A stretch of DNA of 64,000 bases from Nonomuraea sediminis (GCF_018531495.1 NZ_JAHDTI010000002.1:248001-312000); one strand, 5' to 3'. Shown: positions 8,292 through 17,931, counted from the first letter of the stretch. Notes: generated by a model from the sequence alone, not told the origin. Program-made: numbers and translations.

Positions 8292-9581
8292 ATGCCGAGG
8301 ATTGTGTTCATGGGCGCGGGGAGCGTGGAGTTCACCAAGAACCTCCTCTCTGACCTGCTGTCGATGGAGTTCGCCGACTCCGCGACGATCGTCTTGCACG
8401 ACATCGACGCCGAACGGCTCGAGACCGCCACGGCCATGGCGCGCTGGATGGTGGACAAGCTGGGCAGAGGGACGCGGATCGAGTCCCGCACCGACCGCAG
8501 GGCCGCCGTGGAGGGCTCCGACTATGTGATCAACGAGATCGCGGTGGGCGGGTTCAACGCCACGAAGACCGACTTCGACGTGCCCGCGCGGTTCGGGGTG
8601 CGGCAGACGATCGCCGACACGCTCGGCATCGGCGGGATCTTCCGTGCCCTGCGCACGATCCCGGTGATGGTCGCCCTGGGTCACGACCTGGCCGAGCTGG
8701 CGCCCTCCAGCATGCTGATCAACTACACCAACCCGATGTCGATGATCCCGCGCGCGGTCTATGAGGGCTCGCCGTTCAAGCGGGTCGTGGGCGTGTGCCA
8801 CTCGGTGCGTGACACGCAGGCCCGCCTGGCGGGCCTGGTCGGGCTGCCGGTGGAGGAGGTCGCCTTCCAGACGGCCGGCGTCAACCACCAGGCGTTCGTG
8901 CTGCGCTTCGAGCACCGCGGCGAGAACCTCTACCGGCGGCTTGACGAGGTGATCGAGGCCGACCCCGAGCTGCGCCGAACGGTCCGCGTCGCGGTCTACC
9001 AGGCCTTCGGCCACTTCCCGACCGAGTCAAGCGAGCACGGCTCGGAGTACCTGCCCTGGTTCCTGCACCGTGACGACCAGATCGCCGAGCACCGCATCCC
9101 GGTGGGCGTCTACCTGGAGTGGTCGCAGGAGAACCTGGACACCTACGACGAGGCCAAGCGCGCCCTGGCGGCGGGCGAGGGCGTCGAGATCGAGCCCACC
9201 TCCGAGCTGGCCTCGGAGATCATCCACTCGATCGAGACGGGCACCCCGCGCGTGCTGCACGCCAACCTGCGCAACGGCGGCCTGATCACCAACCTGCCCG
9301 CCGACGCGTGCGTCGAGGTGCCGTGCCTGGTGGACAGGGCGGGCGTGCAGCCCACCCGCATCGGCGACATGCCCGCGCAGCTGGCCGCGCTGAACCGCAA
9401 CTTCCTCAACGTCGGCGAGCTGACGCTCAGGGCGGCGCTGGAGGGACGCCGTGACCACGTCTACCACGCGGCCATGCTCGACCCGAACACCGCGGCGACG
9501 CTGTCGCTGACGGAGATCAGGCAGCTGGTCGACGCCATGATCGAGGCGCACGGCGACCTCCTGCCCGCGGGAATCCGATGA
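8292..9581 (+). CDS. GH4 family NAD+/Mn2+-dependent alpha-glycosidase (MelA-like)
   Basis: 429 aa and close to alpha-galactosidase MelA along its length. The NAD-binding loop is MGAGSVEF (residues 7-14). IADTLGIGGIFRALRTIP, GVCHSV with metal ligand Cys169, AGVNHQ with His199, and FPTESSEHGSEY are all present. GH4 enzymes use NAD+ and Mn2+ in a redox-elimination mechanism and are cytosolic. The MelA-like sequence points to a galacto-configured substrate, so alpha-galactosaminyl oligosaccharides from the GH114 enzyme are a sensible target. GAGGAGAGG precedes the ATG. Its stop overlaps the next start (ATGA). Confidence 0.92.
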   Translation: MPRIVFMGAGSVEFTKNLLSDLLSMEFADSATIVLHDIDAERLETATAMARWMVDKLGRGTRIESRTDRRAAVEGSDYVINEIAVGGFNATKTDFDVPARFGVRQTIADTLGIGGIFRALRTIPVMVALGHDLAELAPSSMLINYTNPMSMIPRAVYEGSPFKRVVGVCHSVRDTQARLAGLVGLPVEEVAFQTAGVNHQAFVLRFEHRGENLYRRLDEVIEADPELRRTVRVAVYQAFGHFPTESSEHGSEYLPWFLHRDDQIAEHRIPVGVYLEWSQENLDTYDEAKRALAAGEGVEIEPTSELASEIIHSIETGTPRVLHANLRNGGLITNLPADACVEVPCLVDRAGVQPTRIGDMPAQLAALNRNFLNVGELTLRAALEGRRDHVYHAAMLDPNTAATLSLTEIRQLVDAMIEAHGDLLPAGIR

Positions 9582-10621
9582 GGCTCGCCGACTACCGTCC
9601 CATCGCCCAGGTGGTGACCGAGGTCCACGAGGTGGCGCGCGCCGCGCACCCGGTCGTGGACGCGCACACCCACCTGGGCCGCTGGCTGACCGGTGACGGC
9701 CGCTGGATGGTCCCGTCGGTGGGCGACCTGCTCGCCATGCTGGACGCCGCGGGCGTCACCGCGATGGTCAACCTGGACGGCCGCTGGGGTGGCGAGCTCG
9801 AGGCCAACCTCGACCGCTACGACCGCGCCCACCCGGGCCGGTTCGTCACCTTCTGCCACGTCGACCTGACCGAGCTGAAGGTGCCCGGCTTCGGCGAGCG
9901 GATGGCCGCCTCGCTGGCCGCCTCGGCCCGCGCCGGGGCGGCGGGACTGAAGGTGTGGAAGGACCTGGGCCTGCACGCCCGCGACCACCGCGACGAGCTG
10001 GTCCTGCCCGACGACGTACGGCTGGCGCCGGTGTGGCGGGCGGCGGCCGAGCTCGGCCTGCCCGTCTGGATCCACACCGCGGACCCGGTGGCCTTCTTCG
10101 AGCCGGCCGACCAGCGCAACGAGCGTTTCGAGCAGCTGGTCGCGCACCCGGAGTGGTCCTTCGCCGACCCCCGCTTCCCGCGCTTCGAGCGGCTCATCGC
10201 CGCGCTCGAGGGCCTGGTGGCCGCCAACCCGGACACCACGTTCGTGGGCGTGCACGCCGGCTGCTACCCGGAGAACCTGGGCTGGGTCGGCCGGATGCTC
10301 GACACGTATCCCAACTTCCACATCGACATCGCCGCCCGCCTGGCCGAGCTCGGCCGCGTCCCGCGCGCCACCAGGGCCTTGATCCTCCGGCACCCGGACC
10401 GGGTACTGTTCGGGACGGACGACTTCCCGCCCGCAGCGGACACGTACGCCACCCACTTCCGCTTCCTGGAGACCGCCGATGAGGCCTTCCCTCACTCCGC
10501 CGAGGACCCTCCGCTGATGGGCCGCTGGACGATCAGCGGCCTCGACCTGCCCGCCGCGGAGCTGCGCGCGCTCTACCGCGACAACGCCGTCCGCCTGATC
10601 CCCAAGCTCCATGCGTACTGA
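9578..10621 (+). CDS. TIM-barrel amidohydrolase family protein (COG2159-like)
   Basis: 347 aa. The metal-site motif is VDAHTHLGRW (about residues 28-37), followed by WIHTADP, VGVHAGCYPENLGW and FGTDDFPP. These fit the amidohydrolase_2 family of decarboxylases, lactonases and hydrolases. The exact reaction is not readable. In a sugar-oxidation operon a lactonase or deacylating step is likely. It starts with a four-base overlap on the GH4 gene and overlaps the SMP-30 gene by 11 bp at its end. Confidence 0.85.
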   Translation: MRLADYRPIAQVVTEVHEVARAAHPVVDAHTHLGRWLTGDGRWMVPSVGDLLAMLDAAGVTAMVNLDGRWGGELEANLDRYDRAHPGRFVTFCHVDLTELKVPGFGERMAASLAASARAGAAGLKVWKDLGLHARDHRDELVLPDDVRLAPVWRAAAELGLPVWIHTADPVAFFEPADQRNERFEQLVAHPEWSFADPRFPRFERLIAALEGLVAANPDTTFVGVHAGCYPENLGWVGRMLDTYPNFHIDIAARLAELGRVPRATRALILRHPDRVLFGTDDFPPAADTYATHFRFLETADEAFPHSAEDPPLMGRWTISGLDLPAAELRALYRDNAVRLIPKLHAY

Positions 10622-11438
10622 GGTCGCCTACGAGCTCGGCGCGGAGCTCGGTGAGGGCCCGACCTGGGACGCGCGCACCGGGCGGCTGATCGTCGTGGAC
10701 ATCCTGCGCAGCCGGGTGCACCAGCTCTCCCCCGGCGGCGACCAGGTGCTGCAGACCGGGCAGCACGTGGGCGCCGCCAAGCCGCGCGCCGGCGGCGGGC
10801 TGGTGGTCAACCTGCGCGACGGCGTCGGCTGCTACTCGCCCGACGGCGTGTTCAGCTGGCTGGCCGAGTGGCCGGTGCCCGGCAGGCGCGGCAACGACGC
10901 GGCCGTGGACCCCTGGGGCCGGCTGTGGGCCGGGACCATGCGCTACGACGAGGGCGAGAACGGCGGCTGCCTGTACCGGGTGGGCGAGACGATCGACCTC
11001 ATCACCGGCGCCACGGTCAGCAACGGCATCGCGTGGAGCCCGGACAACCGGCTGATGTACTACATCGACAGCCACACCCGGCGCATCGACGTCTTCGACG
11101 TGGACGCCGACACGGGGCTGGTGCGTGATCGCCGTACCTTCGCCACGGTGGACACCGGCTTCCCCGACGGGATGACGGTCGACGCCGACGGCTGCCCGTG
11201 GGTGGCGGTGTGGGACGGCTCCGCCGTACACCGCTACACCCCGGACGGGCGGCTCGACCGGGTGGTGGAGGTGCCCTGCGCCCGTCCGACGGCCTGCACG
11301 TTCGGTGGCGCCGACCTGCGCGACCTGTACATCACCACGGCCACGATCGGCCTGGACGATCCCGGCCCTTACGCCGGGTCGGTGCTGGTCATCCCAGGCG
11401 CGGGCCAGGGCCTGCCATCCCCCGCCTTCGCGTGGTGA
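10611..11438 (+). CDS. SMP-30/gluconolactonase family lactonase
   Basis: 275 aa six-bladed propeller. GEGPTWDARTGRLIVVDI near residue 13 holds the metal Glu, NGIAWSPDNRLMYYID is near 138, and PDGMTVDADGCPWVAVWDG is near 185. Family members hydrolyse aldonolactones with a divalent metal. This is the natural partner of a sugar 1-dehydrogenase, so it supports an oxidative sugar route. It is the last gene of the unit. Its 3' end overlaps the convergent FtsX gene by 50 bp, so there is no room for a separate terminator. Confidence 0.88.
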   Translation: MRTEVAYELGAELGEGPTWDARTGRLIVVDILRSRVHQLSPGGDQVLQTGQHVGAAKPRAGGGLVVNLRDGVGCYSPDGVFSWLAEWPVPGRRGNDAAVDPWGRLWAGTMRYDEGENGGCLYRVGETIDLITGATVSNGIAWSPDNRLMYYIDSHTRRIDVFDVDADTGLVRDRRTFATVDTGFPDGMTVDADGCPWVAVWDGSAVHRYTPDGRLDRVVEVPCARPTACTFGGADLRDLYITTATIGLDDPGPYAGSVLVIPGAGQGLPSPAFAW

Positions 11439-13824
11439 GCGCGTAGGCGAGCCAGACCACCGCGGCGACCATCAGCGTGAAGGCGGGCGCCGCCCACCAG
11501 GGGCCCGCCGGCCAGGGGCGGCCGAGGAAGCCGACGCTCAGCATGCCGAGCGGCACCGCGGACAGCGCCAGGCCCGAGCCCGCCGCCAGGACCGCGATCA
11601 CCAGGGCCTCCCAGCGGACCATCCGGGCCAGCTGGCCCGGGGTGGCGCCCAGGCGGCGCAGCGCGCGGAACTCCGCGCGCCTGGCCATGGTGGTCACCAC
11701 CAGCCGGTTGGCCACCGCGACCAGCACGTATCCGAGCAGCACGAACAGCACGACCAGGTTGACCACGACCTCGGCGGGCACCGTCCCCGCCGACGCCCAC
11801 GGCAGCCCGGGTGACGGCCGCGTGCCCGGCCAGCGGGCCAGCACGGCGTCCACGTTCGCGCCGGCCGGCCGTACCAGGATCGCGGAGGCCAGCCCGGTCG
11901 TCGTGTGGCCCGCGGCGAGGTCGCGGGAGACCACCACGGGGCCGAAGCCCAGCGCGCGCCGGTAGGTGGCCACCACGCGCGCCTTGACCGGCAGGCCGTC
12001 GCCCATGACCAGCTCGCGGGTCTCGCCGACCTGACCCAGCCGCGCGTCCAGCGCGATCGCCGGCCCGCGCAGCGCGCCCAGCGAACCGCCCGCGAGGTCC
12101 AGGCCGACCAGGCCGTCCGCGTCGGGGCCGAGCACCAGCGCCGACCGCGCGTCCAGCCCCGGCTCGTCGCCGAAGGCGAGCCCGCGCGTGAGCACGCTGG
12201 TCGTCGCCACCTCGGCCACCCCCGACACGCCAGGTACGGCCCGCAGCTCGGCGGCCAGCCCGTGCGGGATGCCGCCGAGCCCGGCGGCGGTGACGACCCG
12301 CAGCCCGCGCAGCCCCGCCGCCACCTCGTCGGCCTTGGCCGCCATCACGGTGGTCTGGCTGTAGGTGAAGCTGACGCCCAGCGAGACCACCATCCCCAGC
12401 GCGGCGATCGCCCCCGCCGTCCTGAGCGCGTAGCCACGCGTGTTCCGTACTGCCAGCCACAGCATCGCCGAGACCCGGTCGGGCAGCCGTTCGGCGAGCA
12501 GGCCGGTCAGCACCTGGACGAGCCGGGGCCCGGCGAGCGCCAGACCGATCACCGCGAGCAGCGCCGCGTTGGCCGGCCCGATCACGGCCACCTCCGCGCG
12601 CAGCAGCAGCGGCACCACCGACAGCACCCCGGCGGCCAGCATCAGCAGCAGCCCGGCCCCGGTCCGCGCCCGGGACGGCTCGCGCGGCTCGCTGCGCGAC
12701 TCGGCCACGCTCGCCACCGGCGACATGCGCGAGACGCGCAGCGCGGCGGTCCACGCCGCCACCCGCACCACGCCGGCCAGCAGCAGCACGGCCGCCACGG
12801 CGGGCAGCGGGCCGTAGGTCAGCGGCAGCTCAGCGGGCAGCACGCCCTTGGCGACGAGCAGGTCGCCGAACCGTCCTGCCAGGTAGTAGCCGAGCAAGGC
12901 GCCGGGGATCATCCCGGCCCCTGCGGCCACGAACCCCTGGATCGCGACCAGCCGCCTGACCTGGCGCGGGGTGGCACCGGCCGCGCGCAGCAGGGCCAGG
13001 TCGCGGCGTTGCCCGTTGACGGCCAGCGACAGCGTGCCGCCGACCACGAAGCCGACGACCAGCAGGCTGATGCCGCCGATGGAGCCCGCCAGCGCGATCA
13101 GCAGCCCGCGCGCCGCGGCCGTGCCCGGCGCCTCGGCGTCGCCCTTGAACCGCCCCGCGGCCACCTGGTAGCGCTCGCCGAGCAGCCCGGCCAGCCGCCC
13201 GGTCACCGTCTCGACGCTCGTGCCCGGGGCGAGGCGCAGCGCGACGAGGTCGACCGTGTTCGCCCTGCCTCTCAGCTCGGCGGCGACGGCGTCGGCGAAG
13301 TACATGCCGGGCGCGTCCACCAGTGCGGTCACCCGGTAGGTGCCGGGGCGACCCGCCACGACCAGGCGCACCTCGTCGCCGACCCTGCCGCGCGGGAGTG
13401 CCACCTCACCGGGTCCACCGGGTGGCCGCCCTTCCCGTACGCGTCCGGCGAGTCCGGCCGACGACCAGCCGTGTCCGGCCGAGGCGGGATCGCCTGTCGA
13501 GGGCCCGGTGATGGCGGCGGCGGGGAAGCTGAGGTCGCCCACCGCGCTCGCCACCCCTGGCACCCGGGCCAGCCGGGTGACCAGGGACGCGGGCACCGTG
13601 GCCCGTTCGGGCAGCGCCACCGGCAGGTCCTCCTTGCGCGGCACGGACTGCCGGGCGGCGACCACGAGGTCGGCATGCTCCAGGCGCTGGGCGGTCACGC
13701 TTGACCGCAGCCCTGACTCCACGATCACGCCGGTGCCCGTGACCAGCGCCATTCCGCCCAGCAGGGCGAGGAACACCGCCACCAGCCCGCCGATCCTGGC
13801 CAGGGCGAGCGAGGTCCTGATCAT
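11389..13824 (-). CDS. FtsX-family ABC permease, two-repeat type
   Basis: 811 aa. The N-terminal membrane helix (ARIGGLVAVFLALLGGMALV) is followed by a large extracellular domain. Two FtsX cores follow, near 250-360 and 690-800, each with three helices, plus a middle helix pair around residues 390-430. This layout matches actinomycete macrolide/lipid or antimicrobial-peptide exporters. The start at 13824 overlaps the ATPase gene by four bases. The nearby NarL-type two-component system probably controls it in response to cell-envelope stress, by analogy with similar clusters. Confidence 0.9.
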   Translation of the reverse strand: MIRTSLALARIGGLVAVFLALLGGMALVTGTGVIVESGLRSSVTAQRLEHADLVVAARQSVPRKEDLPVALPERATVPASLVTRLARVPGVASAVGDLSFPAAAITGPSTGDPASAGHGWSSAGLAGRVREGRPPGGPGEVALPRGRVGDEVRLVVAGRPGTYRVTALVDAPGMYFADAVAAELRGRANTVDLVALRLAPGTSVETVTGRLAGLLGERYQVAAGRFKGDAEAPGTAAARGLLIALAGSIGGISLLVVGFVVGGTLSLAVNGQRRDLALLRAAGATPRQVRRLVAIQGFVAAGAGMIPGALLGYYLAGRFGDLLVAKGVLPAELPLTYGPLPAVAAVLLLAGVVRVAAWTAALRVSRMSPVASVAESRSEPREPSRARTGAGLLLMLAAGVLSVVPLLLRAEVAVIGPANAALLAVIGLALAGPRLVQVLTGLLAERLPDRVSAMLWLAVRNTRGYALRTAGAIAALGMVVSLGVSFTYSQTTVMAAKADEVAAGLRGLRVVTAAGLGGIPHGLAAELRAVPGVSGVAEVATTSVLTRGLAFGDEPGLDARSALVLGPDADGLVGLDLAGGSLGALRGPAIALDARLGQVGETRELVMGDGLPVKARVVATYRRALGFGPVVVSRDLAAGHTTTGLASAILVRPAGANVDAVLARWPGTRPSPGLPWASAGTVPAEVVVNLVVLFVLLGYVLVAVANRLVVTTMARRAEFRALRRLGATPGQLARMVRWEALVIAVLAAGSGLALSAVPLGMLSVGFLGRPWPAGPWWAAPAFTLMVAAVVWLAYALTTRRRGMAGPGPRLG

Positions 13825-14567
13825 GCCGGGTCCCCGAGCAGGCGCATCCCGGCCTCGCCGGTGAGGTGGGCCAGCCGTACCGCCAGTTCGTCGGCGGAGG
13901 GCTCGTGCAGGAGGTCCACCACCCTGCCGTCCACCATGACCAGCGTCTGGTGGGCGCGTGCGGCGGCGAGCGGGTCGTGCGTGACCATGATCACGGTCTG
14001 GCCCAGCTCGTCGACCAGTTCGCGCAGCAGGTCGAGCACCCGGGAGGCGCTGGCGCGGTCGAGGGCGCCGGTGGGCTCGTCGGCGAAGACGACGTCCGGG
14101 CGGGCGGCCAGGGCGCGGGCGATCGCGGCGCGCTGCTCCTGGCCGCCCGACAGCTCGGCGGGCCGGTGGTGGAGCCTGTCGCGCAGGCCCACCCGGTCGA
14201 TCAGCTCCCCCAGCCAGGCCCGGTCAGGGCGGATGCCGGCCAGGCGGAGGGTCAGCGTGATGTTCTCCTGGACGTCGAGGGCGGGCAGCAGGTTGTAGGA
14301 CTGGAAGACGAACCCGACGTGCCGCCTGCGCAGCTCGGTCCGTCTGGTCTCCGACAGGCGGGCCAGGTCCACGCCGCCGATCACGACCGAGCCCGAGGTG
14401 GGCGGGTCGAACCCGGCGGCGCAGTTGAGCAGCGTGCTCTTGCCCGATCCTGACGGGCCCATCACGGCCACGAACCGGCCGCGCGGGAAGTCGAGCGTGA
14501 CCTCGTCGAGCGCGCGGACCCCGCCGAAGATCCTGGTGACCTTGTCCAGGGTGACGGCGGCCGTCAT
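13821..14567 (-). CDS. ABC transporter ATPase (MacB/LolD type)
   Basis: 248 aa. Walker A GPSGSGKST, Q-loop VFQSYNLLPALDV, signature LSGGQEQRAAIARAL (Gln-Glu instead of the usual Gln-Gln or Gln-Arg), Walker B VVFADEPTGALD, and switch MVTHD. It energises the FtsX permease, with which it overlaps by ATGA. The chosen ATG at 14567 matches the family N-terminus; longer in-frame extensions are Arg-rich and not protein-like. Confidence 0.93.
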   Translation of the reverse strand: MTAAVTLDKVTRIFGGVRALDEVTLDFPRGRFVAVMGPSGSGKSTLLNCAAGFDPPTSGSVVIGGVDLARLSETRRTELRRRHVGFVFQSYNLLPALDVQENITLTLRLAGIRPDRAWLGELIDRVGLRDRLHHRPAELSGGQEQRAAIARALAARPDVVFADEPTGALDRASASRVLDLLRELVDELGQTVIMVTHDPLAAARAHQTLVMVDGRVVDLLHEPSADELAVRLAHLTGEAGMRLLGDPA

Positions 14568-14788
14568 GGTCGGCCCGACCTGACGTGGTGGACGATGAGG
14601 CTCACGACGCAGGCGACCGCGACCAGCCCCGAGCCGAGGCCCACGAACAGGCCGCCACCGCCGATCGTGTTGGCCACGACGTTGATCGCCACGGCGACCA
14701 CAAGAACGGTCCACAGCAGCGCGCGCAGCGCCCAGGGCTTGCGCGCCGGCTCCGGGCGGCGGGCTTCGATACGGTACGGGTCATTCAT
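14564..14788 (-). CDS. Small two-helix membrane protein, first gene of exporter operon
   Basis: 74 aa. A charged N-terminus is followed by two hydrophobic stretches (ALLWTVLVVAVAINVVANTI and LGSGLVAVACVVSLIV), so two transmembrane helices are likely. It overlaps the ATPase start by ATGA. No family is recognised. Its place before an FtsX exporter suggests an accessory or modulatory subunit. Confidence 0.7.
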   Translation of the reverse strand: MNDPYRIEARRPEPARKPWALRALLWTVLVVAVAINVVANTIGGGGLFVGLGSGLVAVACVVSLIVHHVRSGRP

Positions 14789-14897
14789 ACCGAGCACCCT
14801 AGAAAGCCCTTCTACCTGGGGAAATCCCGTCACCTGGCCAACGGTGGTAGTGCTGGCTGGAATGTCGAGGACCTGGTCAGCCACCTACAGTGTGGGC

Positions 14898-16103
14898 GTG
14901 ACTCGTGACGCCTTCGAGGCGCTGGACCGCCTCGCGGGCGGGCTCGGCACCGCTCTGCTCGCCCTGGGGATGCTGCTGTTGTGGCCGATCGTCGGGGCCG
15001 CGTGCCTGATCGGCGTCGGCCTGCCGATGCTGCCGCCGATGCTGTCCATGACACGTTCCCTGGCCGAGCGGGAGCGGGCCAGGCTGGGCCGCTGGGGCGA
15101 TCCGGTGGTCAGCCCGTATCCGGAGGCCTGGCCGGCCAAGGGCTGGCACGCCGACCCGGCGACCTGGCGGGATCTGAGCTGGCTCGCCGTGCACGGCCTG
15201 GCCGGGCTGGTGCTCGGCCTGGTGGGGATCGCGCTGCCGATCACCGGGCTCCGCGACGTGACGTTCCCGCTGTGGTGGCGGCTGCTGCCCGCCGGGGAGG
15301 CGGGCTCGTCGCTGGGCATCCCGGTGTCCGGCTGGCCGGGGGTGCTGGCGGTGTGCCTGTCCGGGGTGGGGTGGTTGGTGGCGGCCGCCCTGCTCGGGCC
15401 GCCGATGGCGCGGCTGCAGTCGCTGCCCGGGCGGCGGCTGCTCGCCCCGCATCCCTCCGTCGACCTTTCCGAGCGGGTCGCCAGGCTGACGGCCACCCGG
15501 GCGGGCGCCCTCCGGGCACACGCGGCCGAGCTGCGCAGGATCGAGCGCGCGCTGCACGACGGGTCGCAGAACCGGCTGGTGGCGGTCGTGGTGATGGTCG
15601 CGGCGGCCAGGCGGGCGCTCGAGCGCGAACCGGCCGGCGCCGCGCCGGCGCTGGATCGGGCGCAGGCCGCGGCCGAGCAGGCGCTGGCCGAGCTGCGCGG
15701 TGTGGTGCGCGGCATCCTGCCGCCGATCCTGGAGGACCGCGGCCTGCCCGGGGCGCTGAGCGCGCTGGCGGCCGGATGCACGGTCCCCTGCGAGCTGCGC
15801 GTCGGCGAGCTCGGGCACCTGCCGCTGTCGTTGGAGACGACCGCCTATTTCGCCGTGGCCGAGGCGCTGACCAACCTGGCCAGGCACAGCGACGCCACGC
15901 GGGCGCTGGTCGAGCTGTCCAGGCGCGGCGAACTGCTGCGGATCGTGGTGGAGGACGACGGCCGCGGCGGAGCGCGCGAAGGTGAGGGGTCGGGGCTGGC
16001 CGGGATCCGCCGCCGCGTCGAAGCGCACGACGGCGCCCTCACCGTGACCAGCCCGGAAGGCGGGCCGACCAGGATCGAGGTGGAACTACCGTGCGCATCG
16101 TGA
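14898..16103 (+). CDS. Two-component sensor histidine kinase (NarL-system, HisKA_3)
   Basis: 401 aa. The N-terminal sensor region has about four transmembrane helices. The phospho-acceptor box is [18 protein letters not shown], with the His near residue 219. The ATPase domain is [13 protein letters not shown] and [18 protein letters not shown]. The GTG at 14898 lacks a clear ribosome site. TACAGT at 14886-14891 could be a -10 giving a near-leaderless mRNA. It overlaps the response regulator by 13 bp and is divergent from the exporter operon, its likely target. Confidence 0.88.
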   Translation: MTRDAFEALDRLAGGLGTALLALGMLLLWPIVGAACLIGVGLPMLPPMLSMTRSLAERERARLGRWGDPVVSPYPEAWPAKGWHADPATWRDLSWLAVHGLAGLVLGLVGIALPITGLRDVTFPLWWRLLPAGEAGSSLGIPVSGWPGVLAVCLSGVGWLVAAALLGPPMARLQSLPGRRLLAPHPSVDLSERVARLTATRAGALRAHAAELRRIERALHDGSQNRLVAVVVMVAAARRALEREPAGAAPALDRAQAAAEQALAELRGVVRGILPPILEDRGLPGALSALAAGCTVPCELRVGELGHLPLSLETTAYFAVAEALTNLARHSDATRALVELSRRGELLRIVVEDDGRGGAREGEGSGLAGIRRRVEAHDGALTVTSPEGGPTRIEVELPCAS

Positions 16104-16729
16104 TCGCCGAGGACGACGCCCTGCTCCGCGAGGGGCTGGCGCTGCTGCTCGGGGGCGAGGGGTTCGAGGTGGCCGCGGCCGTGGCCGGGCCCGCGGAGTT
16201 CCTGGCCGCCGTGACCGAGCACCGGCCCGACGTGGCGGTGGTGGACGTGCGGATGCCGCCGACCCACACCGACGAGGGGATCAAAGCGGCGGTGGAGGCC
16301 AGGAGGGTGCACCCTGAGCTGGCCGTACTGGTGCTGTCGGCCTATGTCGAGCAGGCCTTCGCCACCGAGTTGCTGGCCGACGGCGTGCAGGGGGTGGGTT
16401 ACCTGCTCAAGGAGCGGGTGGGACGGGTCAAGGAGTTCATGGACGCGCTCGAGCGCGTGGCGGCCGGTGGCGTGGCGATCGATCCCGAGGTGATCGCGCA
16501 GCTGTTCACCCGCCGCCAGGGGCCGCTCGACCGGCTGACTCCGCGGGAGCGGGAGGTGCTCGCGCTGATGGCCGAGGGGCTGGGCAACGCCGTGATCGCC
16601 GAACGGCTGGTGATCACCGAGGGGGCGGTGCACAAGCACATCAGGAGCATCTTCGACAAGCTGGACCTGGCGCCGACCGACCGGGTGAGCCGCCGGGTGA
16701 CCGCGGTGCTGCGGTATCTGGAGGGGTGA
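16091..16729 (+). CDS. NarL/LuxR-type response regulator
   Basis: 212 aa. The receiver domain has the acidic pocket AEDD and a phospho-Asp in VVDVRMP near residue 54, with a conserved Lys in LLKERVG. The C-terminal LuxR HTH is LTPREREVLALMAEGLGNAV, then EGAVHKHIRSIFDKL. The GTG start at 16091 lies inside the end of the kinase gene, so the pair is co-translated. It probably regulates the divergent FtsX exporter. Confidence 0.93.
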   Translation: MRIVIAEDDALLREGLALLLGGEGFEVAAAVAGPAEFLAAVTEHRPDVAVVDVRMPPTHTDEGIKAAVEARRVHPELAVLVLSAYVEQAFATELLADGVQGVGYLLKERVGRVKEFMDALERVAAGGVAIDPEVIAQLFTRRQGPLDRLTPREREVLALMAEGLGNAVIAERLVITEGAVHKHIRSIFDKLDLAPTDRVSRRVTAVLRYLEG

Positions 16730-16731
16730 GG

Positions 16732-17271
16732 CTACTCCCCCGTCCGGCCGTCGACGGATTCACGGATGAGGTCGGCGTGGCCGTTGTGGCGGGCGTACTC
16801 CTCGATCATGTGCAGCAGGATCCAGCGCAGGCTGGGTGAGCGGCCGTCGGGCCAGCCGCGGCGCGCGAGCCGGTCGAGGCCGCCGTCGGCCAGGGCCTCG
16901 GCGACCAGGGCGCGGGAGCGTTCGACGGTGTCCTGCCAGAGCGTGAACAGCTCCTCGGGCGAATCGTCGGCGGCCGAATTCCAGTCCCAGTCGGGGTCGG
17001 ACTTCCAGTCGACGGTGTCCCACGGCGGCTGGGGGTCGTGCCCGTGCAGCCACTCGGAGAACCAGTCCTCCTCGACGAGCGCCAGGTGCTTGAGCATCCC
17101 GCCGAGGGTCATCGTCGAGGCTCCGACCGTCGCCCTGAGGCCTTCGGCGTCCAGCCCCGAGCACTTCCACGCCAGGGTGGCGCGCTGGTAGTCGAGGAAG
17201 CTCAGGATGCTGTCGACCTCGCCGGCCGCCAGCGGCGGCTCGGGACGGCCGTGCTCATCCACGTCGGTCAT
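16732..17271 (-). CDS. DUF664 / DinB-superfamily protein (mycothiol-dependent type)
   Basis: 179 aa four-helix bundle protein. TLGGMLKHLALVEEDWFSEW near residue 45 and HMIEEYARHNGHADLIRES at the C-terminus carry the three histidines expected for the metal site. DUF664 proteins are DinB-like thiol transferases of actinobacteria, which use mycothiol. The reaction here is unknown. It is read leftward, 11 bp after the TetR gene, and could be co-transcribed with it. Confidence 0.82.
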   Translation of the reverse strand: MTDVDEHGRPEPPLAAGEVDSILSFLDYQRATLAWKCSGLDAEGLRATVGASTMTLGGMLKHLALVEEDWFSEWLHGHDPQPPWDTVDWKSDPDWDWNSAADDSPEELFTLWQDTVERSRALVAEALADGGLDRLARRGWPDGRSPSLRWILLHMIEEYARHNGHADLIRESVDGRTGE

Positions 17272-17282
17272 GACCAGCGAGT

Positions 17283-17840
17283 CTAGCCCGCGTCTCCCAG
17301 CTCGAGCGCGATGCCGCCGCGCAGCAGCTCGCGTGCCCGCTCCAGCGTGATCGAACCGCTGAGCCAGCGCTCGCTCAGCCCCTCCACCAGCGCGGTGAGC
17401 CGCTCCGCCGCATCGGCGGAGGCATCGGGGCGCACCCCCTTGACCAGCTCCGCGATGTCCTCGACCCATCGCCGGGTGGACAGGCTCAGCTGCTCGCGCA
17501 GGTCGGGATCGAAGATGGCGCTGGCCCGCAGCTCCCCCCAGGCGGTGCTGTTCTCCCGCACGGACGGCTCGTCCTGCAGCTCGAGCAGCAGCGTCTGCTC
17601 CAGGATCGCGCGCGGCTCCCCCGCGGGGGTCACGCCCGCGGCCGTGTAACGGTCGGCGCGGTCGTTGATGAACTCCAACGTACGGCGCAGCAGCCCGGCC
17701 CTGTCGCCGAAGTGGTAGTAGATCAGCGCCGTGGAAACGCCGGCCTCCGCGGCCAGCTCCTCGACCCGGAGCCCGCGCACGCCCTTGCGGGCGATGCACC
17801 GGGTGGCCGCTTCGAGGATCGCCGTCTGTCGATCTGACAC
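17283..17840 (-). CDS. TetR-family regulator of the agmatine/urease operon
   Basis: 185 aa. The N-terminal HTH (about residues 20-47) is VRGLRVEELAAEAGVSTALI, with YYHFGDRAGLLRRTLEF. The rest is a variable ligand domain. It is divergent from the agmatine deiminase gene, and two related palindromes fill the 91-bp gap. The ribosome-binding site is AAGGGGG. It is probably a repressor of itself and the rightward operon, with agmatine or a related polyamine as possible ligand (inference). Confidence 0.88.
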   Translation of the reverse strand: MSDRQTAILEAATRCIARKGVRGLRVEELAAEAGVSTALIYYHFGDRAGLLRRTLEFINDRADRYTAAGVTPAGEPRAILEQTLLLELQDEPSVRENSTAWGELRASAIFDPDLREQLSLSTRRWVEDIAELVKGVRPDASADAAERLTALVEGLSERWLSGSITLERARELLRGGIALELGDAG

Positions 17841-17849
17841 ATCGCCCCC

Positions 17850-17869
17850 TTGACCAAATCTTCAGTCAG
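17850..17869. promoter_or_regulatory. Putative TetR operator, imperfect copy
   Basis: This 20-bp stretch ends in TTCAGTCAG and starts with TGAC at the mirrored place, sharing 14 of 20 bases with the perfect palindrome 45 bp downstream. Confidence 0.5.
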
Positions 17870-17894
17870 CCCTCACCATAGCAGGCACGCGAGA

Positions 17895-17914
17895 CTGACT
17901 GAAATTTCAGTCAG
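17895..17914. promoter_or_regulatory. Putative TetR operator, perfect 20-bp palindrome
   Basis: CTGACTGAAATTTCAGTCAG is a perfect 10+10 palindrome, directly followed by the GGAGGAGG ribosome site of the agmatine deiminase gene. It is the classic size and place for a TetR dimer site. Confidence 0.7.
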
Positions 17915-17931
17915 GAGGAGGTGCAGGAAAG

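Noticed and set aside
11905..13704. 599-codon rightward frame inside the FtsX gene
   Set aside because: Composition is Arg/Gly/His/Gln-rich, typical of an antisense shadow.
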